Below are positions 26,764-35,215 of a DNA stretch of 41,507 nt, in pieces; the stretch's first letter is position 1; each line of letters opens with the position of its first letter. The translations under genes and the position numbers were made by a program. Source of the DNA: an uncultured Pelagibacteraceae bacterium (GTDB lineage: Bacteria; Pseudomonadota; Alphaproteobacteria; Pelagibacterales; Pelagibacteraceae); contig CACELK010000012.1 in assembly GCA_902560245.1 (NCBI GenBank), positions 1 through 41,507 of the forward strand, given 5' to 3'. The notes beneath the pieces are model-generated. The model was given only the letters and a program-made list of their open reading frames with translations. It searched no databases and was not told where the DNA came from.

Positions 26764-29433
26764 ATGAAACCAGGAAATAAAAATTCTTATAAATCTTTAA
26801 AAACAATAAATATTAATGAGAAAAATTATAAATATTATTCTCTAGTTGAAGCAGAAAAAAATGGATTAAAAGATATTTCAAAATTACCAAAATCATTAAA
26901 AGTTCTTTTAGAAAATTTACTCAGGTATGAAGATAATTTATCTGTAACCAAAAACCAAATAGATGAATTAAAAAATTGGATTAATAAAAAAAAATCAAAA
27001 ACAGAAATTGCTTACAGACCAGCAAGAGTTTTGTTGCAAGACTATACCGGAATACCTGCAGTTGCAGATTTAGCAGCAATGCGTGAGGCCGTTAAAGAAA
27101 AAAATAAAGATCCAAATACTATTAATCCACTTTCTTCAGTAGATTTAGTTATAGATCATTCAGTACAAGTAGATCAATCTGCTAAATCTGACTCTTTTGA
27201 AAAAAATGTAGATATAGAATTTAAAAGAAATGGAGAAAGATACTCTTTCTTAAAATGGGGACAACAAGCATTTAATAATTTTCGTATAGTCCCTCCAGGC
27301 ACAGGTATTTGTCATCAAGTAAATTTAGAGTATTTATCAAAAGTAGTATGGTTAGAAAAATACAATGGTGATGAATATTTATTTCCAGATACGCTGGTTG
27401 GCACTGATAGTCATACTACTATGGTTAATGGTCTATCGGTTCTTGGGTGGGGAGTTGGTGGAATAGAGGCAGAAGCAGGGATGCTTGGTCAACCTATTTC
27501 AATGTTAATTCCAGAGGTGATAGGTTTTGAGTTTAAAAATAAAATGCCCGAGGGAACAACAGCTACAGATTTGGTTTTAACTGTTGTAAAAATTTTAAGA
27601 GATAAAGGCGTAGTTGGAAAATTTGTCGAGTTTTATGGAGATGGTTTAAAAAATTTAACACTTGCTGATAGAGCTACTATTGCAAACATGGCACCAGAAT
27701 ATGGAGCTACCTGTGGTTTTTTCCCAATTGACGATGAAACGCTAAAATATTTAAGATTTTCAGGGCGAGATGAAAATACAGTTAAAATAGTAGAAAAATA
27801 CGCCAAAGAACAAGGGCTATGGGCAAGCAATAATATTGAATTTAGTGATACTGTATCTTTAGATATGTCTTCGCTTGTCCCAACAATATCCGGGCCAAAA
27901 AGACCTCAAGACAAAGTATTATTAAATGAGGCATCATCTGAATTTAAAAAAGTATTTGAAAATAGCACATCTAGAAAGAGTAAAAATATTTCAAAGGTAG
28001 AAGGAAAAGATTTTGAAATAAAAGATGGTTCTATTTTAATAGCAGCTATAACGTCATGTACAAATACATCTAACCCTAATGTTTTAATTGGAGCTGGTCT
28101 TCTAGCAAAAAAAGCCGTAGAATTAGGCTTAAAGACAAAACCTTGGGTAAAAACATCATTAGCTCCTGGATCGCAGGTAGTTACTGATTATTTGGAAAAA
28201 TCTGGACTTAATAAATATCTAGATGAATTAGGTTTTAACTTAGTCGGTTATGGATGCACAACATGTATTGGAAATTCCGGACCTTTGCCACAAAAAATTG
28301 TAGAAGCAATTGAAAAAGAGGATTTATATGCTGTATCTGTTTTGTCTGGAAACAGAAATTTTGAGGGCAGAATATCTCCACATATAAAGGCAAATTATCT
28401 TGCTTCTCCACCTCTTGTTGTGGCTTATGCGTTGGCTGGTCATATGGAAGTAGATTTATATAAAGATCCATTAGGGAAAGATAAAAATAACAAAGATGTT
28501 TATTTAAAAGATATTTGGCCATCAAATCAGCAAATTGAAAAAACTTTAAGGGAAGCGTTAAATGCTGAAATGTTTATTAAAAGATATTCAAATGTCTCCG
28601 ACGGACCTGCTCAGTGGCAACAAATTAAAACAGAAAAAAGTAGTATTTATAATTGGGACCAAGGCTCAACCTATGTAAAAAAACCACCATTTTTTGAAAA
28701 TCTGTCAGATGAACCAGAAGGATTTAAACAATTAAAAGATGCAAGACCGTTATTAATCTTAGGAGATATGGTTACAACTGATCATATTTCTCCTGCAGGG
28801 TCTATTCAAAAAGAAAGTCCAACTGGCGAATATTTCATGGAGCATCAAATCTTACCAAAAGATTATAATTCTTATGGTTCAAGGAGAGGAAATCATGAGG
28901 TTATGATGCGGGGAACATTTGCTAATATAAGAATAAGAAATGAGATAGCACCAGGCACAGAAGGAGGATTTACAAAATTATTTCCAGAAGAAAAAATCAT
29001 GCCTGTCTACGATGCAGTGGTAGAATACAAGAAGAGAGGTACGGACTTAGTGGTAATAGGGGGCAAGGAGTACGGAACAGGATCTTCGAGAGATTGGGCA
29101 GCAAAGGGAACCAAGTTACTTGGGATTAAAGCAGTAATAGCTGAAAGTTTTGAGAGAATACATAGATCTAATTTAATAGGAATGGGGATTTTACCTTTAC
29201 AGTTTATAGAAAATATAAATAGGAAAAATTTAAATTTAAAAGGCTCAGAACTTATAAGTGTTATAAACTTAGAAAAAGGAATTAGCCCAGCAGATAAAGT
29301 TGAAATACAAATAAAATATATAACTGGAGAAATTAGAAAAATTAAAACACTCTGTAGAATTGATACAAAAAATGAACTGGAGTATTATAAAAATGGTGGA
29401 ATACTTCAATATGTCTTAAGAAATATGATTTAG
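26764..29433 (+). CDS. acnA: Aconitate hydratase A
   Basis: Isomerises citrate and isocitrate in the TCA cycle with a [4Fe-4S] cluster. The 889 residues match the AcnA/IRP1 type. Cluster ligands are Cys432 (TSCTNTSNP), Cys498 and Cys501 (GCTTCIGNSG), very close to the E. coli AcnA positions. Other marks are DHSVQVD near 137, GTDSHTTMVNGL near 217, DHISPAGS near 675 and GSSRDWAAKG near 777. The gene is complete. It is followed after two bases by the YfgM-like gene, an unusual pairing of metabolism with envelope assembly. Confidence 0.97.
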   Translation: MKPGNKNSYKSLKTININEKNYKYYSLVEAEKNGLKDISKLPKSLKVLLENLLRYEDNLSVTKNQIDELKNWINKKKSKTEIAYRPARVLLQDYTGIPAVADLAAMREAVKEKNKDPNTINPLSSVDLVIDHSVQVDQSAKSDSFEKNVDIEFKRNGERYSFLKWGQQAFNNFRIVPPGTGICHQVNLEYLSKVVWLEKYNGDEYLFPDTLVGTDSHTTMVNGLSVLGWGVGGIEAEAGMLGQPISMLIPEVIGFEFKNKMPEGTTATDLVLTVVKILRDKGVVGKFVEFYGDGLKNLTLADRATIANMAPEYGATCGFFPIDDETLKYLRFSGRDENTVKIVEKYAKEQGLWASNNIEFSDTVSLDMSSLVPTISGPKRPQDKVLLNEASSEFKKVFENSTSRKSKNISKVEGKDFEIKDGSILIAAITSCTNTSNPNVLIGAGLLAKKAVELGLKTKPWVKTSLAPGSQVVTDYLEKSGLNKYLDELGFNLVGYGCTTCIGNSGPLPQKIVEAIEKEDLYAVSVLSGNRNFEGRISPHIKANYLASPPLVVAYALAGHMEVDLYKDPLGKDKNNKDVYLKDIWPSNQQIEKTLREALNAEMFIKRYSNVSDGPAQWQQIKTEKSSIYNWDQGSTYVKKPPFFENLSDEPEGFKQLKDARPLLILGDMVTTDHISPAGSIQKESPTGEYFMEHQILPKDYNSYGSRRGNHEVMMRGTFANIRIRNEIAPGTEGGFTKLFPEEKIMPVYDAVVEYKKRGTDLVVIGGKEYGTGSSRDWAAKGTKLLGIKAVIAESFERIHRSNLIGMGILPLQFIENINRKNLNLKGSELISVINLEKGISPADKVEIQIKYITGEIRKIKTLCRIDTKNELEYYKNGGILQYVLRNMI

Positions 29434-29435
29434 TT

Positions 29436-30080
29436 ATGGACGAGAATACAGCAACAAATGAATTAAATAATAGAAATCAAAAAATTAAAGATTTTTTTTA
29501 TAGATTTAAGAAACAATTTTTAACAATACTTATAGTTTTAATTCTATCTCTTTTTACTTTCTTTATCCTTAAAGACTTAGAAAAAAAAAATAAAATAAAA
29601 ATTGCAAATGAATATAGCAAAGTTACAATCGAATATTTTTCAGGCAACACTGAAAATATTAAAGAAAGATTAATTAAAATTGTAAAACAAAAGGACGCAA
29701 CCTATTCACCATTATCATTATATTTTTTATTAGATCAAAATATTTTAACAGATCAAAAGAAAATTAATGAACTTTTCGATATTCTAATTAATGAAACAAA
29801 TTTAGAAAAAGAGATTAAAAATTTAATTATATATAAAAAAGGACTTTTCAATTCCGAGCTTGAATCAGAAAATAATTTAATTAAGATTTTAAATCCTTTA
29901 ATAAATTCTGATAGCATATGGAAATCACATGCACTTTATTTAATGGCTGAGTATTTTTATTCGAAGAACGAAAAACAAAAATCTAAAGAATTTTTTAAAA
30001 AAATCATAAATCTAGAAAAAAGTAATGACTCAATTAAAACTGAGTCTCAAAAAAGATTAAATAGAGATTTTAGTGAATAA
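29436..30080 (+). CDS. YfgM-like membrane-anchored TPR protein
   Basis: A 214-residue protein with a cytoplasmic basic N-terminus (about 1-26), one membrane span (about 27-47, FLTILIVLILSLFTFFIL) and a helical periplasmic domain with TPR-like character (ALYLMAEYFYSKNEKQKSKE near 170). This layout and its place immediately before a BamB-like gene match the alphaproteobacterial YfgM-like proteins that assist protein export and folding near SecYEG. Sequence identity is low, so the family call rests on topology and context. It overlaps the next gene by eight bases. Confidence 0.65.
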   Translation: MDENTATNELNNRNQKIKDFFYRFKKQFLTILIVLILSLFTFFILKDLEKKNKIKIANEYSKVTIEYFSGNTENIKERLIKIVKQKDATYSPLSLYFLLDQNILTDQKKINELFDILINETNLEKEIKNLIIYKKGLFNSELESENNLIKILNPLINSDSIWKSHALYLMAEYFYSKNEKQKSKEFFKKIINLEKSNDSIKTESQKRLNRDFSE

Positions 30081-31377
30081 AATAATTATATTTTTCTTCA
30101 TTTTATTTTTGACCAGTAATTGCTCATTAAATAGTAATTCTAAATTCTGGACTAAAGAGGAAAAAATAAAATTAGAGAAAGATTCAAAAATAAAAGAAAT
30201 TTTTAAAAAAGATAAAATATTTAAGAAAGAACTAAATAAAAATCTAAAAATTAAACTCTCTGAAAAAACTAACGAGAATAGTTTTGTGAATAATTTTGAT
30301 AATAACAATGGCAGAACAAATTATAATGGTAGCTTAAAAAAAAGTTCAAGATTTAAGTTTTCAAAAATAGATAATTTTACACATATGGAGCCAGAAATTG
30401 TATTTGATCAAGATAACTTGATCTTTTTTGACAACAAAGGTTCTTTATTAAAATTTGATAATTCATCTAATTTAATTTGGAGTAAAAATTTTTATGAAAA
30501 GTATGACAAAAAATCCAAACCATTATTATCATTATCTAGTAATAAAAAATTATTATTAGTTGCGGATAATTTGGGAAAAATTTATGCTGTAAATATTAAC
30601 ACAGGAGAATTATTATGGGAAAAACGTAATAATACACCTTTTAATTCGCAACTTAAAATTCACAAAGATAGATTTTTTGTTGTCGATATAAATAATATTT
30701 TAAGATGCTATTCTTTAAAAAATGGTAATGAAATTTGGCAGTTTAAAACCGATCAATCTTTCATAAAGTCTCTAAAAAAAATGTCTTTAATAATTGTAGA
30801 AGATAAAATATTTTTTAATAATTCTCTTGGAGACATAAGTGCGGTTAATTTAAACAATGGTAATATGATCTGGCAAACCCCAACAAGAGCAAGCAATATT
30901 TATCAAGACTCTTTTTCATTAAAAACATCGGATTTAGTTGCAACAAAAGAATCGATATTCTTTTCAAATAATAAAAATGAGTTTTTTTCTTTAGATATAA
31001 TAAATGGTTCTTTAAATTGGAAACAGCCTGTTAACTCAAATTTAAGACCAACCATAATTGGAAATCTTATTTTTACTGTAACCATTGAAGGATATTTAGT
31101 TGTAATTAATAAAAAAAATGGAAATATAATTAGATCGACTGATATTTTTCAACAGTTCGGTACAAAGAAAAGAAAGATTATCACACCAGTTGGGTTCATA
31201 GTAGGCAAAAACAATATTTATTTAACAACTACCTCAGGGCATTTATTGGTGGTAGATGTTTTGACTGGACGTACATTATCTATACTTAAAATAGATAGTA
31301 AAAAAATTTCGAGACCCTTTTTGTTAAATCAAAATTTATATATAATCGAAAAAAGTTCTATAATTAAACTTAATTAA
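30073..31377 (+). CDS. bamB: BamB-like outer-membrane assembly lipoprotein (PQQ beta-propeller)
   Basis: A 434-residue lipoprotein with the lipobox LTSNC (Cys17 lipidated) and, from about residue 95, repeated PQQ/WD-like propeller blades, each with a short Gly-Lys/Asn-x-x-W pattern (NTGELLWEKR, KNGNEIWQFK, NNGNMIWQTP, INGSLNWKQP). BamB works with BamA in inserting beta-barrel proteins in the outer membrane. The start is GTG 30073, overlapping the YfgM-like gene. The der GTPase gene that usually follows in other alphaproteobacteria is absent here and a cupin-like gene takes its place. Confidence 0.85.
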   Translation: MNKIIIFFFILFLTSNCSLNSNSKFWTKEEKIKLEKDSKIKEIFKKDKIFKKELNKNLKIKLSEKTNENSFVNNFDNNNGRTNYNGSLKKSSRFKFSKIDNFTHMEPEIVFDQDNLIFFDNKGSLLKFDNSSNLIWSKNFYEKYDKKSKPLLSLSSNKKLLLVADNLGKIYAVNINTGELLWEKRNNTPFNSQLKIHKDRFFVVDINNILRCYSLKNGNEIWQFKTDQSFIKSLKKMSLIIVEDKIFFNNSLGDISAVNLNNGNMIWQTPTRASNIYQDSFSLKTSDLVATKESIFFSNNKNEFFSLDIINGSLNWKQPVNSNLRPTIIGNLIFTVTIEGYLVVINKKNGNIIRSTDIFQQFGTKKRKIITPVGFIVGKNNIYLTTTSGHLLVVDVLTGRTLSILKIDSKKISRPFLLNQNLYIIEKSSIIKLN

Positions 31378-31379
31378 AA

Positions 31380-31811
31380 ATGTTTTTAAAATTATTAGAC
31401 AAAATTGGAAGAAAAAAAACAGTTTTAGATAGAGGTCCTTCACATCCAAATTTTAATCAAGCAAAACCATGGATGAATAGATATTACGTTCTATTTAGGA
31501 ACAGACCTAAATGGTTCCCTTTTAATATAATAATTCATGAAATGCTTGATGATGATCATGGAGAAGGTGTTCATAATCATCTATGTCCTTTTATTACAAT
31601 AATTTTAAAAGATGGATACTGGGAAACGTTAAAATCTGGAAAATTTTGGAGGTCTCCAGGCTATATTGGATTCAGATCAGCTAACGATTATCATAGAGTT
31701 GATCTTAAACCTGGTACAAGACCAATGACACTATTTATTCCAGGACCTTTTGGTTTAAGAAAAGGACCAAGATCCGAATACGGTATAGATTTTAAAACTA
31801 AAATTAAATAA
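31380..31811 (+). CDS. Cupin-like conserved hypothetical protein
   Basis: A 143-residue protein with no signal peptide. Histidines spaced as in a cupin metal site are present: HEMLDDDHGEGVHNH (about 58-72) and a later YHRVDL near 105, with short beta strands (FITIILKDGYWETL, TLFIPGPF) between. A metal-binding beta-barrel is the most likely fold. The function is unknown; a dioxygenase, isomerase or ligand-binding role would all fit. It follows bamB by two bases and overlaps the convergent 147-residue gene by eight bases. Confidence 0.6.
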   Translation: MFLKLLDKIGRKKTVLDRGPSHPNFNQAKPWMNRYYVLFRNRPKWFPFNIIIHEMLDDDHGEGVHNHLCPFITIILKDGYWETLKSGKFWRSPGYIGFRSANDYHRVDLKPGTRPMTLFIPGPFGLRKGPRSEYGIDFKTKIK

Positions 31812-32247
31812 AGGGGTTATAAGCCCATTGAAGTATAGCTTGACGTTGTCTTCTTCTACAATCTAAATTACCTTCTTCACAGTTTTTTTTAATAGCTTTT
31901 ACGTGTCTTGTAAAATTTTTCCACCTTTTAATTTGAACTTCATCAATTTTAGGAATCCTTCTTCCATTGAAGAATCTACAATACCACTGAAACCATCCCA
32001 AAGGATCCTCTTTATAAATCCAACCCTTTTCCTGCCACTCTTTTCTTGATAATCCTGCTTTAACTCTAAACCTATTGATTTTTACATCAAACTTTTTACT
32101 TAATTTTGCTTTTTTAAACCATGATTTAGGAAACTCTTTAATTTTATCACCAAAATAAGATCCTCCAAATACACCAAGTTCTAACATTTCTTTAGGAGTT
32201 AATTCAGGTTTAAAAATATCATAAAAATCAATATCTTTTTTTGTCAT
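31804..32247 (-). CDS. Conserved-looking hypothetical protein, 147 residues
   Basis: I do not recognise the family. The protein is basic and rich in Trp and aromatic residues, with no signal or membrane segment. Striking parts are LGVFGGSYFGDKIKEFPKSW near 24-43, DPLGWFQWYCRFFNGRRIPK near 81-100, and a C-terminal NCEEGNLDCRRRQRQAILQW with two cysteines six residues apart. The dense pattern suggests a real, structured protein, perhaps binding nucleic acid or a nucleotide. It is the last gene of the unit with the PLP lyase and the second GS-like ligase, two bases downstream of the lyase. Confidence 0.65.
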   Translation of the reverse strand: MTKKDIDFYDIFKPELTPKEMLELGVFGGSYFGDKIKEFPKSWFKKAKLSKKFDVKINRFRVKAGLSRKEWQEKGWIYKEDPLGWFQWYCRFFNGRRIPKIDEVQIKRWKNFTRHVKAIKKNCEEGNLDCRRRQRQAILQWAYNPFI

Positions 32248-32249
32248 TT

Positions 32250-33386
32250 TTAAATTTGATTTATTCCTTCAGAAAGTAATTTGTTATAAAGATTTTCATC
32301 TGCATTCCCTTCGCAACCTATTAATAAAATATTTGAATTTATGTTAATATCTAATTTTTCTTTAATATCATTATTTTTACAACTTGCGATTAAACTTATA
32401 ATTCCTGGAGCCGAGCATTCACCCCCAACAATTTTTTTATTTGCAAATTTACTATTTGCTAGCATTGCAATTGTTTTAGCAATTTGATCGTCAGAAATAC
32501 TCAAACAAAAGTCTACAGAATTTTTTAGAATTTTCCATGGCACCAATGATACTTCTCCACAAGACATTCCTCCCATTATACTTTCTTTTTTAATATTTAT
32601 TTTTTTTATCGATCCATTTTTAATACTTTGCAAAACACAATCAGCAGTTTCTGGCTCTACTATAATAATTTTTGGGATTCTTTTAAAATAATTTGCAATT
32701 CCGGCTACAGATCCAGCAGCCATACCACCAACTCCTGCTTGAAGAAATACATGAGTTATATATTGATCTGTTTGAGTTGTAATTTCTTTAATCATTACAG
32801 AATAACCTGCCATAGTTAATTTTGGAACTAATTCATAATCTTTCCATGCTACGTCCTGAACAATTTGCCATCCATTTTTTTTAGATTGATCTAAACATTC
32901 AATTAAAGAAGCTTCGTAGTTTCCTTTTACTCTTATCACATCAGCTCCTAATTTTTTCATTTCATTTGCTCTATATTCACTTACAAACTCACTTATAAAT
33001 ATTTTACATTTTAAACCTAATCTTTGTGACCCCCATGCTACTGATCTACCATGATTTCCCGCTGTAGCAGTTGCAATAGTAATATTTTTTTTTCCATTAG
33101 AAATTTTTTCAACTGCGTAAGCTCCACCTAATGCTTTAAAAGATTTAAGCCCAAATCTTTTTGACTCATCTTTATAAAATATATTATTTAAATTAAGTTC
33201 TTTTGATAATTTATTCAAAGAAATTAATGGAGTAGCTTCGTAGGATGGCCATTCTGAAATTTTATTATATGCTTCATCAATAAAATTTTTTGATAAAGTT
33301 TCCAATATTTGATCTCTACTAAAATTGTAATTTTTATTTGCTAAATATTTAGTGATTTTCCAATCAAGATAATTAGATTTACTCAT
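32250..33386 (-). CDS. PLP-dependent ammonia-lyase (diaminopropionate ammonia-lyase / threonine dehydratase-like)
   Basis: A 378-residue fold-type II PLP enzyme that eliminates ammonia from an amino acid. The PLP lysine is Lys84 in RFGLKSFKALGGAYAV, which is the pattern of diaminopropionate ammonia-lyase. TAGNHGRSVAWGSQRLG near 112, QAGVGGMAAG near 220 (phosphate loop) and GGECSAPG near 328 are as expected. Related enzymes include threonine dehydratase and 3-hydroxyaspartate ammonia-lyase, so the substrate is uncertain. ATG 33386 (MSKSNYL) is preferred to a TTG three codons upstream. It lies two bases after the GS-III-like gene. Confidence 0.82.
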   Translation of the reverse strand: MSKSNYLDWKITKYLANKNYNFSRDQILETLSKNFIDEAYNKISEWPSYEATPLISLNKLSKELNLNNIFYKDESKRFGLKSFKALGGAYAVEKISNGKKNITIATATAGNHGRSVAWGSQRLGLKCKIFISEFVSEYRANEMKKLGADVIRVKGNYEASLIECLDQSKKNGWQIVQDVAWKDYELVPKLTMAGYSVMIKEITTQTDQYITHVFLQAGVGGMAAGSVAGIANYFKRIPKIIIVEPETADCVLQSIKNGSIKKINIKKESIMGGMSCGEVSLVPWKILKNSVDFCLSISDDQIAKTIAMLANSKFANKKIVGGECSAPGIISLIASCKNNDIKEKLDININSNILLIGCEGNADENLYNKLLSEGINQI

Positions 33387-33388
33387 TT

Positions 33389-34711
33389 CTAACAATCTAA
33401 GGTGTTTTTTCTTTCCCAGTCTGTAATAGAGTCATTTTTATTGAAATTTTCTTCTCTGTTAAATTCATCAATTTCAATCTTTTTTAGTTTTATGTAACTG
33501 TTTATCACATCATCTCCAAATGATTCCTTTAATTCTTTAGAATCTTCTAATTCTCTTATTGAGTCTTCAATTTCATCGGGCAATTTTTTTAAATGCGAAT
33601 AATTTTTATAGTCTGTATACATGTTGCACGTTAAAGGTTCTCCTGGGTCAGTTCTATTATTAAGACCATCGAGACCACCGGCAATTACCCCAGCTTGTAA
33701 AAGGTAAGGGTTTGATGATCCATCCATTAATCTTAATTCAAATCTGCCCGGGTCAGGTATTCTTATCATATGTGTTCTATTATTTCCTGAGTAAGAAATA
33801 CTACTTGGCGACCATGAGGCCCCAGATTTAGTTGGAGGAGCGTTAATTCTTCTATAGCTGTTAATAGTTGGATTAAAAAACGCAGAGAGGGCTTGCGCAT
33901 TTTTCATTATTCCCCCTAAAAAATTGTATGCAACTTTGCTTAATCCAAATCTGTCTCCAGTTTCTAAAAACTTGTTTTGTTTATCTTTCCATAATGATAC
34001 ATGGGCATGACATCCATTACCTGTTAAATTTTCAAAGGGCTTAGGCATAAAGGTTGCTCTTAATTCGTGCTTTTCAGCTAATGATTTGACCATAAATTTA
34101 AAAAACACATGTCTATCTGCAGTAGTTAGACAATCAGAGTAATCCCAATTCATTTCAAATTGGCCATTAGCGTCTTCATGATCATTTTGATAAGGATTCC
34201 AGCCTAGTTCAATCATGCTATCACAAATTTCTTTGATTAAATCATACCTTCTCATTAACGCTGACTGATCATAGCATGGTTTTGATTGTATATCTCTATC
34301 ATCTGCAATTTTTGAACCATCTGGTGAAATCAAAAAATATTCACACTCTACTCCAGATTTCATTATTAAATCTTTTTTTGATAGTTTTTCTATTTGGTTT
34401 TTTAACATTACCCGTGGTGATGCTTTTACTGGCTTGTTATCCATCCATAAATCAGATGCTAACCAACCCACTTCTTTATTCCAAGGTATTTGAATTAAAC
34501 TATTTGGATCTGGTATTGCAAACATATCTGTATCAGCCGGTGTCATGTCTAACCAAGTAGCAAAACCAGCAAATCCAGCTCCGTTTTTTTGCATTTCACC
34601 TATTGCCTGAGCAGGTACCAATTTTGATCTTAACACACCAAATAAATCTACAAAGCTTATAAGAAAATATTTAATTTTTTTTGATTTCGCTAAAGACAAA
34701 AGATTTTTCAT
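33389..34711 (-). CDS. glnT: Glutamine synthetase III-like ligase (GlnT family)
   Basis: A 440-residue ATP-dependent ligase of the type annotated as type III glutamate-ammonia ligase in alphaproteobacteria. Marks are GAGFAGFATWLDMTPADTD near 44, a metal-binding ECEYFLI near 123, NDHEDANGQFEMNW near 177, FMPKPFENLTGNGCHAHVSLW near 222-242 and NSYRRI near 293, with the late RFELRLMDGSSNPYLL. Members make glutamine or gamma-glutamyl amides such as gamma-glutamylmethylamide, so the amine substrate is open. It is a different paralog from the ligase at the right edge. With the PLP lyase and 147-residue protein it forms a tight operon. Confidence 0.87.
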   Translation of the reverse strand: MKNLLSLAKSKKIKYFLISFVDLFGVLRSKLVPAQAIGEMQKNGAGFAGFATWLDMTPADTDMFAIPDPNSLIQIPWNKEVGWLASDLWMDNKPVKASPRVMLKNQIEKLSKKDLIMKSGVECEYFLISPDGSKIADDRDIQSKPCYDQSALMRRYDLIKEICDSMIELGWNPYQNDHEDANGQFEMNWDYSDCLTTADRHVFFKFMVKSLAEKHELRATFMPKPFENLTGNGCHAHVSLWKDKQNKFLETGDRFGLSKVAYNFLGGIMKNAQALSAFFNPTINSYRRINAPPTKSGASWSPSSISYSGNNRTHMIRIPDPGRFELRLMDGSSNPYLLQAGVIAGGLDGLNNRTDPGEPLTCNMYTDYKNYSHLKKLPDEIEDSIRELEDSKELKESFGDDVINSYIKLKKIEIDEFNREENFNKNDSITDWERKNTLDC

Positions 34712-34733
34712 TATAAATTAATCTAGCATATAT

Positions 34734-34886
34734 TTATTTAAAAATTCGAATAATTGTTTCCCAGTAAAATATAACATTTACAATAATAATTATTATAACT
34801 GCCAAAATTACTCCATATTTGGATTTTGGCCAAGCCAATCTAGCCATTTTACTTGGTGTTTTGTTTAAATTTTTATTTTCTTCCAT
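34734..34886 (-). CDS. 50-residue single-span membrane protein
   Basis: A short frame from ATG 34884-34886 to TAA 34734-34736. The peptide has a basic N-terminus (MEENKNLNKTPSKMARLAWP), a strongly hydrophobic helix at about 25-41 (GVILAVIIIIIVNVIFYW) and a short basic tail ending IRIFK. It lies between the hairpin terminator and the GS-III-like gene (22-base gap), so it is likely the first gene of that transcript. No family recognised. Confidence 0.55.
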   Translation of the reverse strand: MEENKNLNKTPSKMARLAWPKSKYGVILAVIIIIIVNVIFYWETIIRIFK

Positions 34887-34941
34887 AACAAATTATATTG
34901 GGATTTGATTTTGATACAAATAAATTTTTTATAAAACTTAA

Positions 34942-34968
34942 TGAGGGCGCAAAATTTATGCGCCCTCA
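34942..34968 (-). terminator. Hairpin terminator downstream of amtB and the 73-residue gene
   Basis: A 10-bp perfect stem: TGAGGGCGCA on the plus strand at 34942-34951 and its complement at 34959-34968, with a 7-base loop. In an AT-rich window this GC-rich stem stands out. On the minus strand it is followed by TTAAGTTTTATAAAAAATTT, a loose T-rich tract. It lies 14 bases after the stop of the 73-residue gene, dividing the Amt/Glx unit from the GS/lyase unit. Confidence 0.8.
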
Positions 34969-34981
34969 AATAAGAAATCAA

Positions 34982-35203
34982 TTACCAATCGGTAATATTG
35001 CTTTTGTGGTCGTTTGCACTATGTCTTTTTCTAGCTAATTTTTCTAGCTTTTCGGACTCTTGCATATTAGCTAAAACATGCCAGCCAATCCAAATAACTA
35101 TTCCAATTATTACTAGAAGAGTTTCTGTGCCAACTCCGGGATAAACTGCACCTGCAACTTCTTTAGCACTTAGATGATCTATCCAGTTAGTTACTGTTGC
35201 CAT
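34982..35203 (-). CDS. 73-residue single-span membrane protein linked to AmtB
   Basis: A small protein with a short N-terminal part, one hydrophobic helix at about 26-45 (ETLLVIIGIVIWIGWHVLA) and a charged C-terminal tail rich in Lys, Arg and Glu (SEKLEKLARKRHSANDHKS). No family recognised. It starts 12 bases after amtB with an AAAGGAG ribosome site overlapping the amtB stop, so it is translated together with the channel and may be an accessory subunit or regulator of it; that function is inference from position. Confidence 0.75.
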   Translation of the reverse strand: MATVTNWIDHLSAKEVAGAVYPGVGTETLLVIIGIVIWIGWHVLANMQESEKLEKLARKRHSANDHKSNITDW

Positions 35204-35210
35204 AATTTAT

Positions 35211-35215
35211 CTCCT
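35211..35215 (-). promoter_or_regulatory. Ribosome binding site of the 73-residue gene, adjoining the amtB stop
   Basis: AGGAG (within AAAGGAG) on the minus strand sits seven bases before the start and touches the amtB stop codon at 35216-35218. It supports the start and indicates coupled translation with amtB. Confidence 0.65.

Noticed and set aside
28235-28525. 96-codon minus-strand frame opposite aconitase
   Set aside because: Antisense of conserved acnA sequence, without a start context or homology.
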